NCBI GenBank assembly: GCA_032622095.1
Contig: CP136064.1
Coordinates: 110,162,004-110,226,003, forward strand
Direction: 5' to 3'
From: Siphonodentalium dalli
Taxonomy: Eukaryota > Mollusca > Scaphopoda > Gadilida > Siphonodentaliidae
DNA: 64,000 nt
The position numbers and the translations under genes were made by a program. Below are positions 53,420-63,349 of this stretch, piece by piece. Every line of letters begins with the position of its first letter. Position 1 is the first letter of the stretch. The notes beneath the pieces are model-generated. The model made no database searches and was not told the DNA's origin. It saw only the letters and a list, made by a program, of their open reading frames with translations.

Positions 53420-55218
53420 AGCCCTCTGGTGGAGCTATAGTCATCACTCCTCATCTTTCTGTCCATCCATCCATCCGTTGTACCGTCCATGTGTCAGTCA
53501 AGAATCGTCTTCTCCAGAACTATAAGACCGAAGGGGTTCACATTTGGTGTGGACGTTCCCTAGGTGACTCACATTCAGATTTGTTCAAATGAGGTCGCCA
53601 GGTCAATTAGTTGCAAAACCAGGGCCATAACTCTAGTCCTCCATAGTTATTCTTAGAACGACTTTTCAAAAACCATTGGGCCGATTTAGCTTATATTTGG
53701 AATGGAGGCTCCTTGGGTGACTGGAGGTTCAGATTTTTTCAAATGGGGTCACTGGGTCAAATAGAAACAGAGCCAGGGACAACTGTTCAAACATTTTTTT
53801 TAGATTGAACTTCTTGCTCAAGTTAACCCAAAAAAAAACATAATTAACAATTTTTTTTTTTTTTCAAACTAATTTTTTTTTTATTCATATTTAATTCCAT
53901 GCTCTTGTTTAATTTTTTGTTTAAACTTGTTAAAAAAAAATTGGAAAAAAAACAACTAATGCCATTATAACATCCACCATGGTGACCACACCAAATTTGG
54001 TTTAAATCAGTTTAAAATCGAGGACATGCAAACAGCAGATACTCAGAGCTATATGAGATATGGAGAGTGTCCGAGAACACTTAATGTTTACTTAACACCA
54101 TATAGAAGTCACATTGTGCTGCCTAAGGTGATTAATGAGATGGCAGTGTTACCAAAATCTGCTTGGAGTGACAGCTTTGGTGATTGATATCTTAAAGCTC
54201 TTTGTCTGGTAGAGAGTTGTATTTAATGACCTGTGGCTTATGGTAACAAAATAACTCCCTAAGCCCTAGTGTGAATCTGACAGGCTATTAACCCTTTCGT
54301 GACATGAGCTACGCTGGTGCATCATTAAAGATCGTGTGCCAGTGCATTCTCTTATATATGCGAGCCTCCCGTAGGGAGCCAGGGACATAACTTATCCATC
54401 CATTGTAATTCTTAAAACGTCCTCGTATCAAGAACCATCAGGCCTATTCAGCTTATATTTGGTATGGGTGACTGGGATTCAGAATTAGATCACTGGGTCA
54501 AATAGGGGCGGAGCCAGGGACATAATTCTTTCCCTCGGTAGTTATTCTTAAAACATCTTCTCACGAACCATCTGGCATATTTAGCATATATTTGGTGTGG
54601 ATGGCCATTGGGTGACAGGGATTCAGATTTGTTCAAATGTGGTCACCAGGTCAAATAGGGGTGCGACCAGGGACATAACTCTTCCCCCACAGTAATTCTT
54701 AAAATGGCTCCTCTATGAGAGCCATCAGGCCTTTTTAGCTTGTATGTAGTATGGATGGTCATTTTGTTACTTGTGACTGTGTTACAGATTCGTTGAAATG
54801 GGTTCGACCAGTCAAGAAATGACATTTAGTGTATATGGCCTATGGAGAGTTGGGATATTTTTTTTTTAATGGGGTCCACCATTAATAAGGGTGGCATGCC
54901 AGGTTGGAACTGTGCAACAATTAGGAAAGCTTGAGGTTTCAGTTGTAAAATTTCAACATGTGCAAAGGAATTATACGAACTTTGGGAGTGTGTTTGCTTC
55001 AGTTGGTACGGAACAGACTACGTGGGGAGGGAGCATCAGGGCCATGCAGTTGAAAATTTCAAGGTGGACACCCCACTGCTCATCGGAGACCCTCTAGCTA
55101 CGTCCCTCTTTATGACTTCTTGTTTTAAGTTATTTGGACAAGTACTATCTCTTGTGGTCTTCCTAGTCTCAGTCTTTATAGTCTAGTGAGCGTCGCCACG
55201 GCCATTGACTGTCTTGTA
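53420..55218 (+). mobile_element. pearl-like element A6, inserted in the duplication
   Basis: Starts with shortened AGCCCTCTGGTGGAGC, then CCATCCATCCGT tract, cores, long A- and T-runs (53820-53960), more cores and the family A tail ending GGCCATTGACTGTCTTGT. Flanks AATTTTTTTTAT and AAAGAGATAATCC match the uninterrupted first copy at ~52590-52610. Confidence 0.72.
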
Positions 55219-55459
55219 CAAAGAGATAATCCATCTTTAAGAGCTATGGTGGCCAGCTTTAATTTGGTTATGATCCAGAACTCATCTCGGCCCAATTTTT
55301 CACTGATCAACAAGCATGACATGAACATTCTCAAATATAGAAAATTATTTATGGATAATTGCCTTTCTAATTTAAAATAATACTTAAATTTCACGAATCA
55401 AGAATAAATAAGTCTCCTCTCGTTATCTTCAGATATATATGAATAGGGCCTATATGAGC
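55219..55459 (+). repeat. segmental duplication, second copy (right part) and adjacent sequence
   Basis: 55219-55320 matches 52605-52705. 55321-55459 is unassigned. Confidence 0.8.
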
Positions 55460-55620
55460 TGCACTTTTGGACAAAAATCTATTTTACAGTTTACAGAATT
55501 TCTTGGACCTAAAAACGGTGAAATTTAAAAATACTTTTCACAAAGAAATTCCCGACAGATTTTGAGAAAATCCATTTTGAAATACCAGGAAATTTTGGCA
55601 AAACGTGCGTCTGATTCTTA
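55460..55620. repeat. dispersed repeat R2, inverted copy
   Basis: Reverse complement relative of 335-580 (GAAATACCAGGAAATT, AATCTATTTTACAG). Confidence 0.6.
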
Positions 55621-55699
55621 AAGCTAATTTAAAAATATGTGATATTAAACCACAACTGAATAAAACGAAGTATTTTGGCAAATGGACAATTTGTCATCT

Positions 55700-56070
55700 A
55701 TATATTTTGGAACTTCTGTCTGTCTGCTGACTGTCTGTTTGTCTGAATGTATGTGTGTTATAGACTCGAAAACTGCTCGACCGATTCTACTCAAATTTGG
55801 CAATGTATGCCTTCTTTGATCCCGGGAACAATATGGGCGGGTCCAATTTCACGTGCAACCTTGTCCTTGACTTTGACCTCGTTCATATAGGCATGTTTCT
55901 GGACCTAGACCGATCCGACTCAAATTTGGTATATAGGCCTACTTTGATCCTGGGAACAATATGGGCGGGTCCAATCTCACGTGTGACCGTGTCATTGACC
56001 TTGACCTCGCTCATATAGGCATGTTTCTGGACCTCGACCGATCCGACTCAAATTTGGTATCTCATTTTCA
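55700..56070. repeat. two ~158-bp core-like repeats after a GTCTGTCTG tract
   Basis: GACCGATCCGACTCAAATTT, GATCCCGGGAACAATATGGG and CTTGACCTCGCTCATATAGG recur at ~158-bp spacing. Related inverted sequence lies at 47690-47880. Confidence 0.65.
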
Positions 56071-56638
56071 TCCAAAGCATGTACGTGGTAAGTAATGAAT
56101 CGAAGCTATAGGGCCACGCCGCCACAGCCACCTACATTCAGCCTATCCTAGATCATGACATGAGTCTCTACTCAGGCTAACGCCCGGGCGTTCGCCATAG
56201 CAGAGATTCATGACATGATATAAGTCTATCCAACAACAACTGGGTAAAACATATGCATGTTTTATATCAACATTCAACTGCATGGTTGGGCTATGCATGG
56301 TGGCAATTGGTTCAGTGTTATTCCTCTTTGATCCAGTCAACATTCCACAATGCAGAACAATTTACAGTTTGCAGTGACGGGTCAACAGTTTTGGCACAAT
56401 CAATTTTCCACTGATTATCTCTCTGAAGTAGGACGGGCACTGATGTCACACATTTTAAGCCGAGCATTATGTAATATGTGTGCATGGCTCATAAAGCACA
56501 TTTGCAACATTGTTGAATGTGATATAAAGAAATCAAATGACTCATCTGTGTCATATAAACTGGCCGAAAATTTAGTTTGTTGCTCAAGCCATAAATAAAT
56601 TTATATTAAATTATTAAATTTGATTTTAAGATAACCTG
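56071..56638. other. intergenic, nothing recognised
   Basis: Open frames at 56143-56343 (minus) and 56350-56598 (+) have no domain. Confidence 0.4.
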
Positions 56639-57212
56639 TTAAAGGTACGCAATCCGATCAGACGGTTCTCATATCAAGTTCCAACAACAACAACATTTCT
56701 TCAAAATTCGTTTTAGATATCAGAATCGATTAATTACAACAAACTAAATTGTTAACCACTGTCAACTATAGTATAACATTTCCCCAATCGTGTTATTTAT
56801 CAACATGTTCAACGAAATTTGATTATAAATACCTGCCACACAAAGTCTCTTGATTTTAGAGTTATCCATCTGCATCCGCAATTCGGTCCGAGACTGTTGG
56901 TTTGACGAATATTTTGCCAGGCGGTAAAAAGTACATATCTCGGGAAATAACAGATTTCAAAAATAGATATCTGATCACTTTGTGCCATGACGAGTTGGTT
57001 CCTCGACTCGAATCAAATATTTGTTATCCTCGAAGCCAAAGAAATAGTAATTTAAGGGTGTTTAATCGGATAATTCATCTTGAACCGGAACGTTTATAGA
57101 ATACATCTTCGACTCAAATTGATTATTTTTCTATATAGTATCGATGTTAGATCGTTGCTATCACATGGAATTTGTTGAAATTTGCGACATTTGGCGTACA
57201 TTCTACCTTTAA
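56639..57212. mobile_element. TTAA-flanked MITE with AGGTACGCAATCCG end
   Basis: 574 bp, TTAA|AGGTACGCAATCCGATC left and GGCGTACATTCTACCT|TTAA right. Shares internal blocks (CCTCGACTCGAATCAAATAT, AAGCCAAAGAAATAGTAAT) with 58812-59288 and 62027-62365. Confidence 0.72.
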
Positions 57213-57992
57213 GGAAGTTCGGTTTTACATGCCTGCCCTATCTGGGTGTTTTGTCATGTAATCAGGTGTAATTGGAATCATCAATGATTTATTGTTTTGC
57301 CTCATATACATGTTGTAGTATTAAATGTTAGATAGTTATTTATATCAAATGAAATCACCTGATCTGTCACTCTTAAAAGAAAAGTATTGATAACGCATAT
57401 AAATTATGTACAGGTACAGGGCATACCGTTATTTATACTTAAAGGGACCGAAGGCACTCGCAGTGTGTAAATATATAAAGAAATATATATAAAAATAAAT
57501 GTCTAAAAATATCACCACCAAGAAGAACTGGAGAAATAGTTAACTGTGTTCTTATATTCATTATTGATAATTCTCCAATAACGAAATTACGCGCGTTGAA
57601 ACCATTGTTATGTAAACAGAACTGTTACAGTAATCTGTCAACACACATGGATTAATCGTGTAGTAAGTTCAAATATTTTAGTCTCGATATGATTTTGAGA
57701 ATATTTTTCAATGATTGTACCTTTTCCAATGTTTGCCGTCGAGTTTTGATTAAACTGTGGTAACTGGAATAACAGGACTGCATGTTATGGTACTTCCACT
57801 AGAAAAATGGTTTTGACATCTGATATCTCATCACTGGAGAGTTACTAATAATGTAAATAAGCAATAAATAAGTCAATCTAAATTTTCATGTACTTGTTGA
57901 TAGCGGTAGTCGTTTTACATACTTTTATGTTATTTCATATATGAACCAAATTCGAAGGCATTTAATCCATAATTTGTTAAGATCTAGTGCGC
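57213..57992. other. intergenic, nothing recognised
   Basis: AT-rich. TTAAAGGGACCGAAGGCAC at ~57441 resembles a TTAA-type end without a partner. Confidence 0.4.
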
Positions 57993-58103
57993 CCATGCAC
58001 CAGATTCCCTTGCAGTGGAATCGGGATCTTGGCTAATCTCCGCCGATCAGAGATCGGTAAGCCGAAGCCGATTCGATGAGGCTGACGATTGCATGGTGCA
58101 TGG
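57993..58103. other. possible structured RNA element
   Basis: Closing stem CCATGCACCA (57993-58002) with TGGTGCATGG (58094-58103). Inside are hairpins GATTCC/GGAATC (58003-58022), GGCT...GCCGATC/GATCGG...AGCC (58031-58063) and AGCC/GGCT (58066-58083) with a GATTCGATGA loop. The region is G+C-rich in an AT-rich setting. AATAAA follows at 58169. No known RNA family recognised. Confidence 0.35.
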
Positions 58104-58596
58104 CGGCACATTGCAACCCAATGAGCTGTCGTTCCTGTACCGCACATCAGTGTTATTTTTAGTAAATCAATAAAGCCTTGTCATTACTATTTTTATCCTT
58201 GATTATTTTGAGTTGTGGGTTTCTTTGCCATATAAGGCAGTGTAAATACCCTCGCGTGCAGCGAACTTCAAAGATCCAACCATATATGGCTATACTTTTA
58301 AGCTCAAATGCAATCTATAATGCAATTCACTGAGTTTGTATACTTTTTATACATCTTGTTCCAAACACTTTGATCAGTTATGACTTAGCACTCGATCAAG
58401 GCAAACCAAACCAAACGCAGTCAAATTTTAATTTGGAAACTTGTGCAGTATAACTGTTCCCTTGCCGAAAGGAGTTTTGGCAAAGCCTGGATATAAAGGC
58501 GGCTAACCATTTCTAACAGTAAGTATATGTTATAAGCTAAAACACCACCATATACAGGTGCCTCTCAGTGGAGTTGAATGTGGTCTGGATATTTTT
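58104..58596. other. intergenic, nothing recognised
   Basis: Contains AATAAA at 58169; otherwise no signal. Confidence 0.4.
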
Positions 58597-58811
58597 GTCC
58601 CCCGAATCGGGGGACTATATATGGAAATTAACCGTGTCCGTTTAGCCGTGCTTTTGTCGGTTGATACATGTCAAGGTGATATCTTGAAAAATGATTGGGT
58701 AGAATTGTATTAAACTTGGTATGTGCCAGGTATATGGTCTTCATATGAGAAAGTCCCGAGACCAAGTTTGAATCTGGTCCGATCAGACCATTTCTGATGG
58801 AATTAAATACT

Positions 58812-59288
58812 TTAAAGGTACTCAACCCGATAAAACTCCTCTCAATTACTATTTCAATGGCTTCGGGGGTCAAAAATATTTGATTCGAGTCGAGGAAGTC
58901 ACCCATCAAAGCTCAGATTTGTTAGATATCGATTTTAGAAATCTATTATTTTTCATTATCGGGAATTCTTTCTGGCCCAGTACGTAGTCAATTATTACCA
59001 CTTGATTATAGAGTTATCCATCCTTGTCTGTTTGAATAGAATTTTGGCGTAAAATCTCGAGCATGTTACCAAATTGACGGCAGTTATAAGTACTCATCTC
59101 GAGAACATAAGAATTTTCAAAAATCAATATCTAATAACTCTGAGCTTTGTTTGATGGGTTCCTCGACTCGAATCAAATATTTTTTACCCCCAAAGCCAAA
59201 GAAATAGTAATATAGGACCCTCTGATCGGATTGTTGTTGTTGGAATCTGTTGAGATGGGGACCCTCTTTACGGGTTGAGTACCTTTAA
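58812..59288. mobile_element. TTAA-flanked MITE with AGGTACTCAACCCG ends
   Basis: 477 bp including both TTAA. AGGTACTCAACCCG left and CGGGTTGAGTACCT right form a perfect inverted pair. Confidence 0.82.
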
Positions 59289-59357
59289 TTGTTGATTATT
59301 TTGTTGTCAGGATGATAATTCTAATTATAATTTGTCCATTCCTTTAAAAAACAAAAA

Positions 59358-59525
59358 AACAAGAGGTGGCATCAGAGATGCTGTGTCTCGTTTTCGGTGG
59401 CTTACAATCAAATGGTAGGATTTTTACATGCACTGAAAAAATTAATTTATTTAAAATTGTGTATGGATGACTTGCAATAGTATGTGAACTTATCTTATCA
59501 GACATTAGCACCGAATATGATATGA
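59358..59525 (-). mobile_element. pearl-like family G, 3' end fragment (G2)
   Basis: AACAAGAGGTGGCATCAGAG with ATGCTGTGTCTCG at the left is the same 3' terminus as G1. Inserted beside G1 in the same orientation. Confidence 0.6.
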
Positions 59526-61114
59526 GAACAAGAGGTGGCATCAGAGATGCTGTGTCTCGTTTTCGGTGGCTTACCGCCGGTGGCTACCGCCAATTGGTGT
59601 GCATCAGTATCGGTAGACTAATTAATAGGTAAAATCGAAACATGACTAATTAAGGGCCATAACTCCATCAAATTTTATCGGGCCAGGCTGGTTTTCGAAC
59701 TCGTCCGAAATATTCTTGGCAAGTATGTCAATTCCAAATTTTAAACAAATCGGAGGACGTTTGTTGAAGTTATCGCGCTAACGAGCTAAAAATTCACGAA
59801 AAATGACTAATTAAGGGCCATAACTCTATCAAATTTTATTGGGCCAGGCTGGTTTTCGAACTCGTCCAGGATATTATTGGAAGACACTTATATACCAAAT
59901 TTTAGTTGAATCGGATGACGTTTGTTGAAGTTATCGCGCTAACGAGCTCAAAATTCGTACAAAATGACTACTTAAGGACCATAACTCTATCAAATTTTAT
60001 CGGACCGGGCCGGTTTTCTAACTCGTCCGAGGTATTCTTGGGAGACACCTATATATCAAAATTTCAATCAAATAGGATGATGTTTGTTAAATTATCGCGC
60101 TAACGAGCTGAAATTTTTTGAAAAAATGACTAATTAAGGGCCATAACTTTATCAAATTTTATCGGACCTGGCCGGTTTTCGAACTCGACCGAGATATTCT
60201 TGGGAGACACCTATATACCAAATTTCAATCAAATCGGATAACGTTTGTTGAAGTTATCGCGCTAACGAGCTGAAAATTCGTGAAAAATGACTAATTAAGG
60301 GCCATAACTCTATCAAATTTTATCGGACCAGGCCGGTTTTCGAACACATCCGAGATATTCTTGGGAGATACCTATATACCAAATTTGAATAAAATCGGAT
60401 AACGTTTGTTGAAGTTATCGCGCTAACGAGCTGAAAATTCGTGAAAAATGACTAATTAAGGGCCATAACTCTATCAAATGTTATCAGACTAGGCTGGTTT
60501 TCGAACTCGACCGAGATATTCTTGGGAGACACCTATATACCAAATTTCAATCAAATCGGATAACGTTTGTTGAAGTTATCGCGCTAACGAGCTGAAAATT
60601 CGTGAAAAATGACTAATTAAGGGCCATAACTCTATCAAATTTTATCGGACCAGGCCGGTTTTCGAACACATCCGAGATATTCTTGGGAGACACCTATATA
60701 CCAAATTTGAATAAAATCGGATAACGTTTGTTGAAGTTATCGCGCTAACGAGCTGAAAATTCGTGAAAAATGACTAATTAAGGGCCATAACTCTATCAAA
60801 TGTTATCAGACTAGGCCGGTTTTCGAACTCATCCGAGATATTATTGGGAGACACCTATATACCAAATTTCAATCAAATCGGATAACGTTTGTTGAAGTTA
60901 TCGCGCTAACGAGCTGAAAATTCGTGAAAAATGGCAAAGGGCCATAACTCTGTAATAAATGTGCGGACGAACCCGATTTTTTGTCTGCAGCTTACGTGCA
61001 TGGATATGTACTCGCACACCATTTTTTTTTTTAATCTGTCAATAAACGGTTGCCCGCCCGCCCGCGCACCGTCCCTCATCAAACTATAAGTCGAGTTTTG
61101 GAAAAAAACTCGAC
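59526..61114 (-). mobile_element. pearl-like element G1
   Basis: On minus: 5' hairpin GTCGAGTTTTTTTCC/AAAACTCGAC (61090-61114), a CGGGCGGGCGGGC tract (~61050), eight 161-bp cores (60938-59644), then 3' hairpin GCATCTCTGATGC and CACCTCTTGTT at 59526. The layout matches A, B and D though the sequence differs. Confidence 0.72.
59644..60938. repeat. tandem array, 8 units of ~161 bp
   Basis: Units share ACTAATTAAGGGCCATAAC, TTCTTGGGAGACACCTATAT and GAAGTTATCGCGCTAACGAG; start-to-start spacing is 161 bp between the first two. No frame stays open through the array. Confidence 0.9.
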
Positions 61115-61600
61115 TAATAAAGGTTAATTTCGAATTTGGGTACGGTTCGACCATATTTTACAGAATTATGCCCCTTTTCGACTTAGAAAACAAAATGGAT
61201 GATTATTTCGATAAACGTTTGTTGCTTCGTTGATAACTTGAAAAAAAGCTATTTGACATAATTTTATATTTTCTTTATACATGTATGAGAAAGTCCCGAT
61301 CAAATTCGAATGTGGGTCCAGTCCGACCATTTTTTGACGGAGTTATGCACCTTTTCGACTTACCATTTGCTTATTATTCTGTTGTCCGGTGATATAACTC
61401 AGGTTATCGTTACCCGGTCGCTTTTAAATTCAGTATGTACGTATGACAAATTTCAAATTTAGTATGTAGTATAACATGAACATACAGGTTATGTTCGAAT
61501 TTGGGTATGGTTCATAATGGTTGGCCATTTCTGATTTAGTTGTGCCTTTCTCGACTTAGAATTTACTGACTATTTTGATGTCCGGTTTGTCACGTTAAGA

Positions 61601-62026
61601 ATACTGTGGTCCCAGAAATTAGGTGGTGGGGGGGGGGGGGGGACACCTCGCACCCGATGGAGCATAGACTAATGTAGCAGAACTATATTTAATAGTCGCA
61701 ACAGAAAAATACCAAGAATCTCTCAATCTTTATCAAAAAGATCATTGATATCTTCTGGCACTCTTGGTGATACATTTTCGGACAAACAAGTAATCGACTC
61801 CATCCTAAAATATACCGATATTGTTGTATACATGTTGATTACACATGTATCAAAATGTATAAAGGTAGCTCCATATATATAAACTCATAATCACTAATCA
61901 CACATACATATCCAATGTCGCAATACACAACCGCGTATATATATATATACACTGTATTATTTTAATTTGTAATGACTTTGCACTCTTTAATATCTGCAAT
62001 TGATGATCAGAGAAATAAATTGAATA
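61601..62026. other. intergenic with a poly-G tract
   Basis: G-run at 61627-61642. Otherwise nothing recognised. Confidence 0.4.
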
Positions 62027-62365
62027 TAAAGGTACTCAATCCGATTCGATGGTCCCCATATCATCAGATTCCAACAACAACAACATTTTTTGAAATGCCG
62101 CTTCAGTTATCAGAATCGATTAATTGCCCAAAAATAATGCTAACCACAGTCAACTATAGTATAAAATTGCCCAAAGCCTGTTATTTATCAACATTTTTGT
62201 TCAAAAGTCACTTGAATTTAGTGTTATCCATCTCCATCCGCAATTTGGTCGGCTCGTCAACTTTTTGCTAGGTTCCTCGACTCGATTAATATATTTGTAC
62301 CCCCCCCCCCCCAAGCCACATAGTAATTTGGGACCGTTAATTCGGGTTTTGCATCTTGAAGCATT
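62027..62365. mobile_element. truncated AGGTACTCAATCCGAT MITE upstream of the BTB gene
   Basis: Left end AAAGGTACTCAATCCGAT and internal CCAACAACAACAAC match 56639-57212. It has a poly-C run (62298-62309). The right end is missing; it stops just before the BTB exon acceptor. Confidence 0.6.
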
Positions 62366-62392
62366 AAATTTCTTTTCAGGAAAAATATAAGC

Positions 62393-62682
62393 ATGCAGAC
62401 GACGAGAATCAACATGGCGGATGAAAATGGTCTGACATTAGAGAAATCATTTGACGACGGGATGTCGATTTGTGAATGTAACCGATTGATGTTGGAGACA
62501 CGAACTGAGGCAGATGTTCAGTTTATTGTAGGAGAATCCAAGACTCCATTGCATGCTCACAAATACGTGTTGGTCAGCAGGAACTCGGTTTTCCGGGCGA
62601 TGCTTTGTGGCCCTCTCGCTGAGTCGGACAAATCTATCCACGTGCCTGACATTGAGGCGGATATATTCATTATAATGCTGAG
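62393..62682 (+). CDS. BTB-BACK-PHR protein, exon with BTB domain
   Basis: Exon begins at 62380 after acceptor TTCTTTTCAG and ends at donor GTATGT (62683). Two in-frame ATGs are possible: 62393 (MQTTRINMADENG) and 62414 (MADENG), the latter with a better context (AACATGG). I favour 62414. The sequence ADVQFIVGE, then HAHKYVLVSRNSVFRAML and DIEADIFIIMLR is the first two-thirds of a BTB/POZ domain. The protein continues at 63350 with FLYTEEADLNEENV. BTBD1/2/3/6-type proteins dimerise through BTB and act as Cullin-3 ubiquitin ligase adaptors. The acceptor implies an upstream untranslated exon, not identified. Confidence 0.88.
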
Positions 62683-63349
62683 GTATGTAAATCTGCATAA
62701 AAGTAAAACCCAGCTTTATAGATATACGATATCTAGACGATAATATCCAGGTTTGGGTCCTATATATAGATCTTCTTTATAACGCACTGATATTACCTTG
62801 TATGTCAATATATCTGGCGTGAAAGCTTCAAGAAGTTATGAAAGTTGTCCGATAAATCGAAATAATATCGAATTTTCTTTACTTTTTTTAAGCTCATGCA
62901 ATGAATATAGATATCACAACTCAAACGTAATATAACCAGTTTAAGAAGGAGGCTTAATTGGTGACCGGTGTATTGGAGGGGTGTATACGTCTCTCTCGTT
63001 CCATCCCCATCTTTGGTCATGCGCTTGGAAAGTGCATGCATGAGACAGCATTAGTTGGACATTTTGATTCTAAAAATAAACTGAAATTGTTACGATTATC
63101 GAATATTGAAAATTCGGTATTGTTCGAGAGGGGTGCAATCGGAAGTTCAAAGTTTGACCGGCTCCACCTAACGAATAACTTCTACACCTGGACGCCATGT
63201 ACTATACGAAAGTACCGAAACCCGAATTGCCAAATTTGATCGCCTACTTTCCATGTGGATAACATATTGGGTACAGTCACGTTTACATAGATAAATTGTC
63301 TAGCAGCTAGAGATGAAAATTCTTCATTGGTGTAATTTTTGTGTTGTAG
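62683..63349 (+). other. intron of the BTB gene
   Basis: 667 bp, GT...TTTGTGTTGTAG. Open frames at 62805-63041 (minus) and 62958-63239 (+) have no domain. Confidence 0.8.

Larger units (their letters stand above)
58597..61600 (+). mobile_element. pearl-like element F (interrupted)
   Basis: Hairpin GTCCCCCGAATCGGGGGAC (58597-58615) after TTTTT, then cores (AACTTGGTATGTGCCAGG, GAGAAAGTCCCGAGACC). After the nested elements (58812-59288 and 59358-61114) the cores resume at ~61120 with GAAAGTCCCGATCAAATTC and TTCGACTTAG. The 3' limit was not found. Confidence 0.5.

Noticed and set aside
57993-58103. tRNA gene
   Set aside because: The closing stem is 10 bp, total length 111, and no proper anticodon arm or B box (GGTTCGANNCC) is present.
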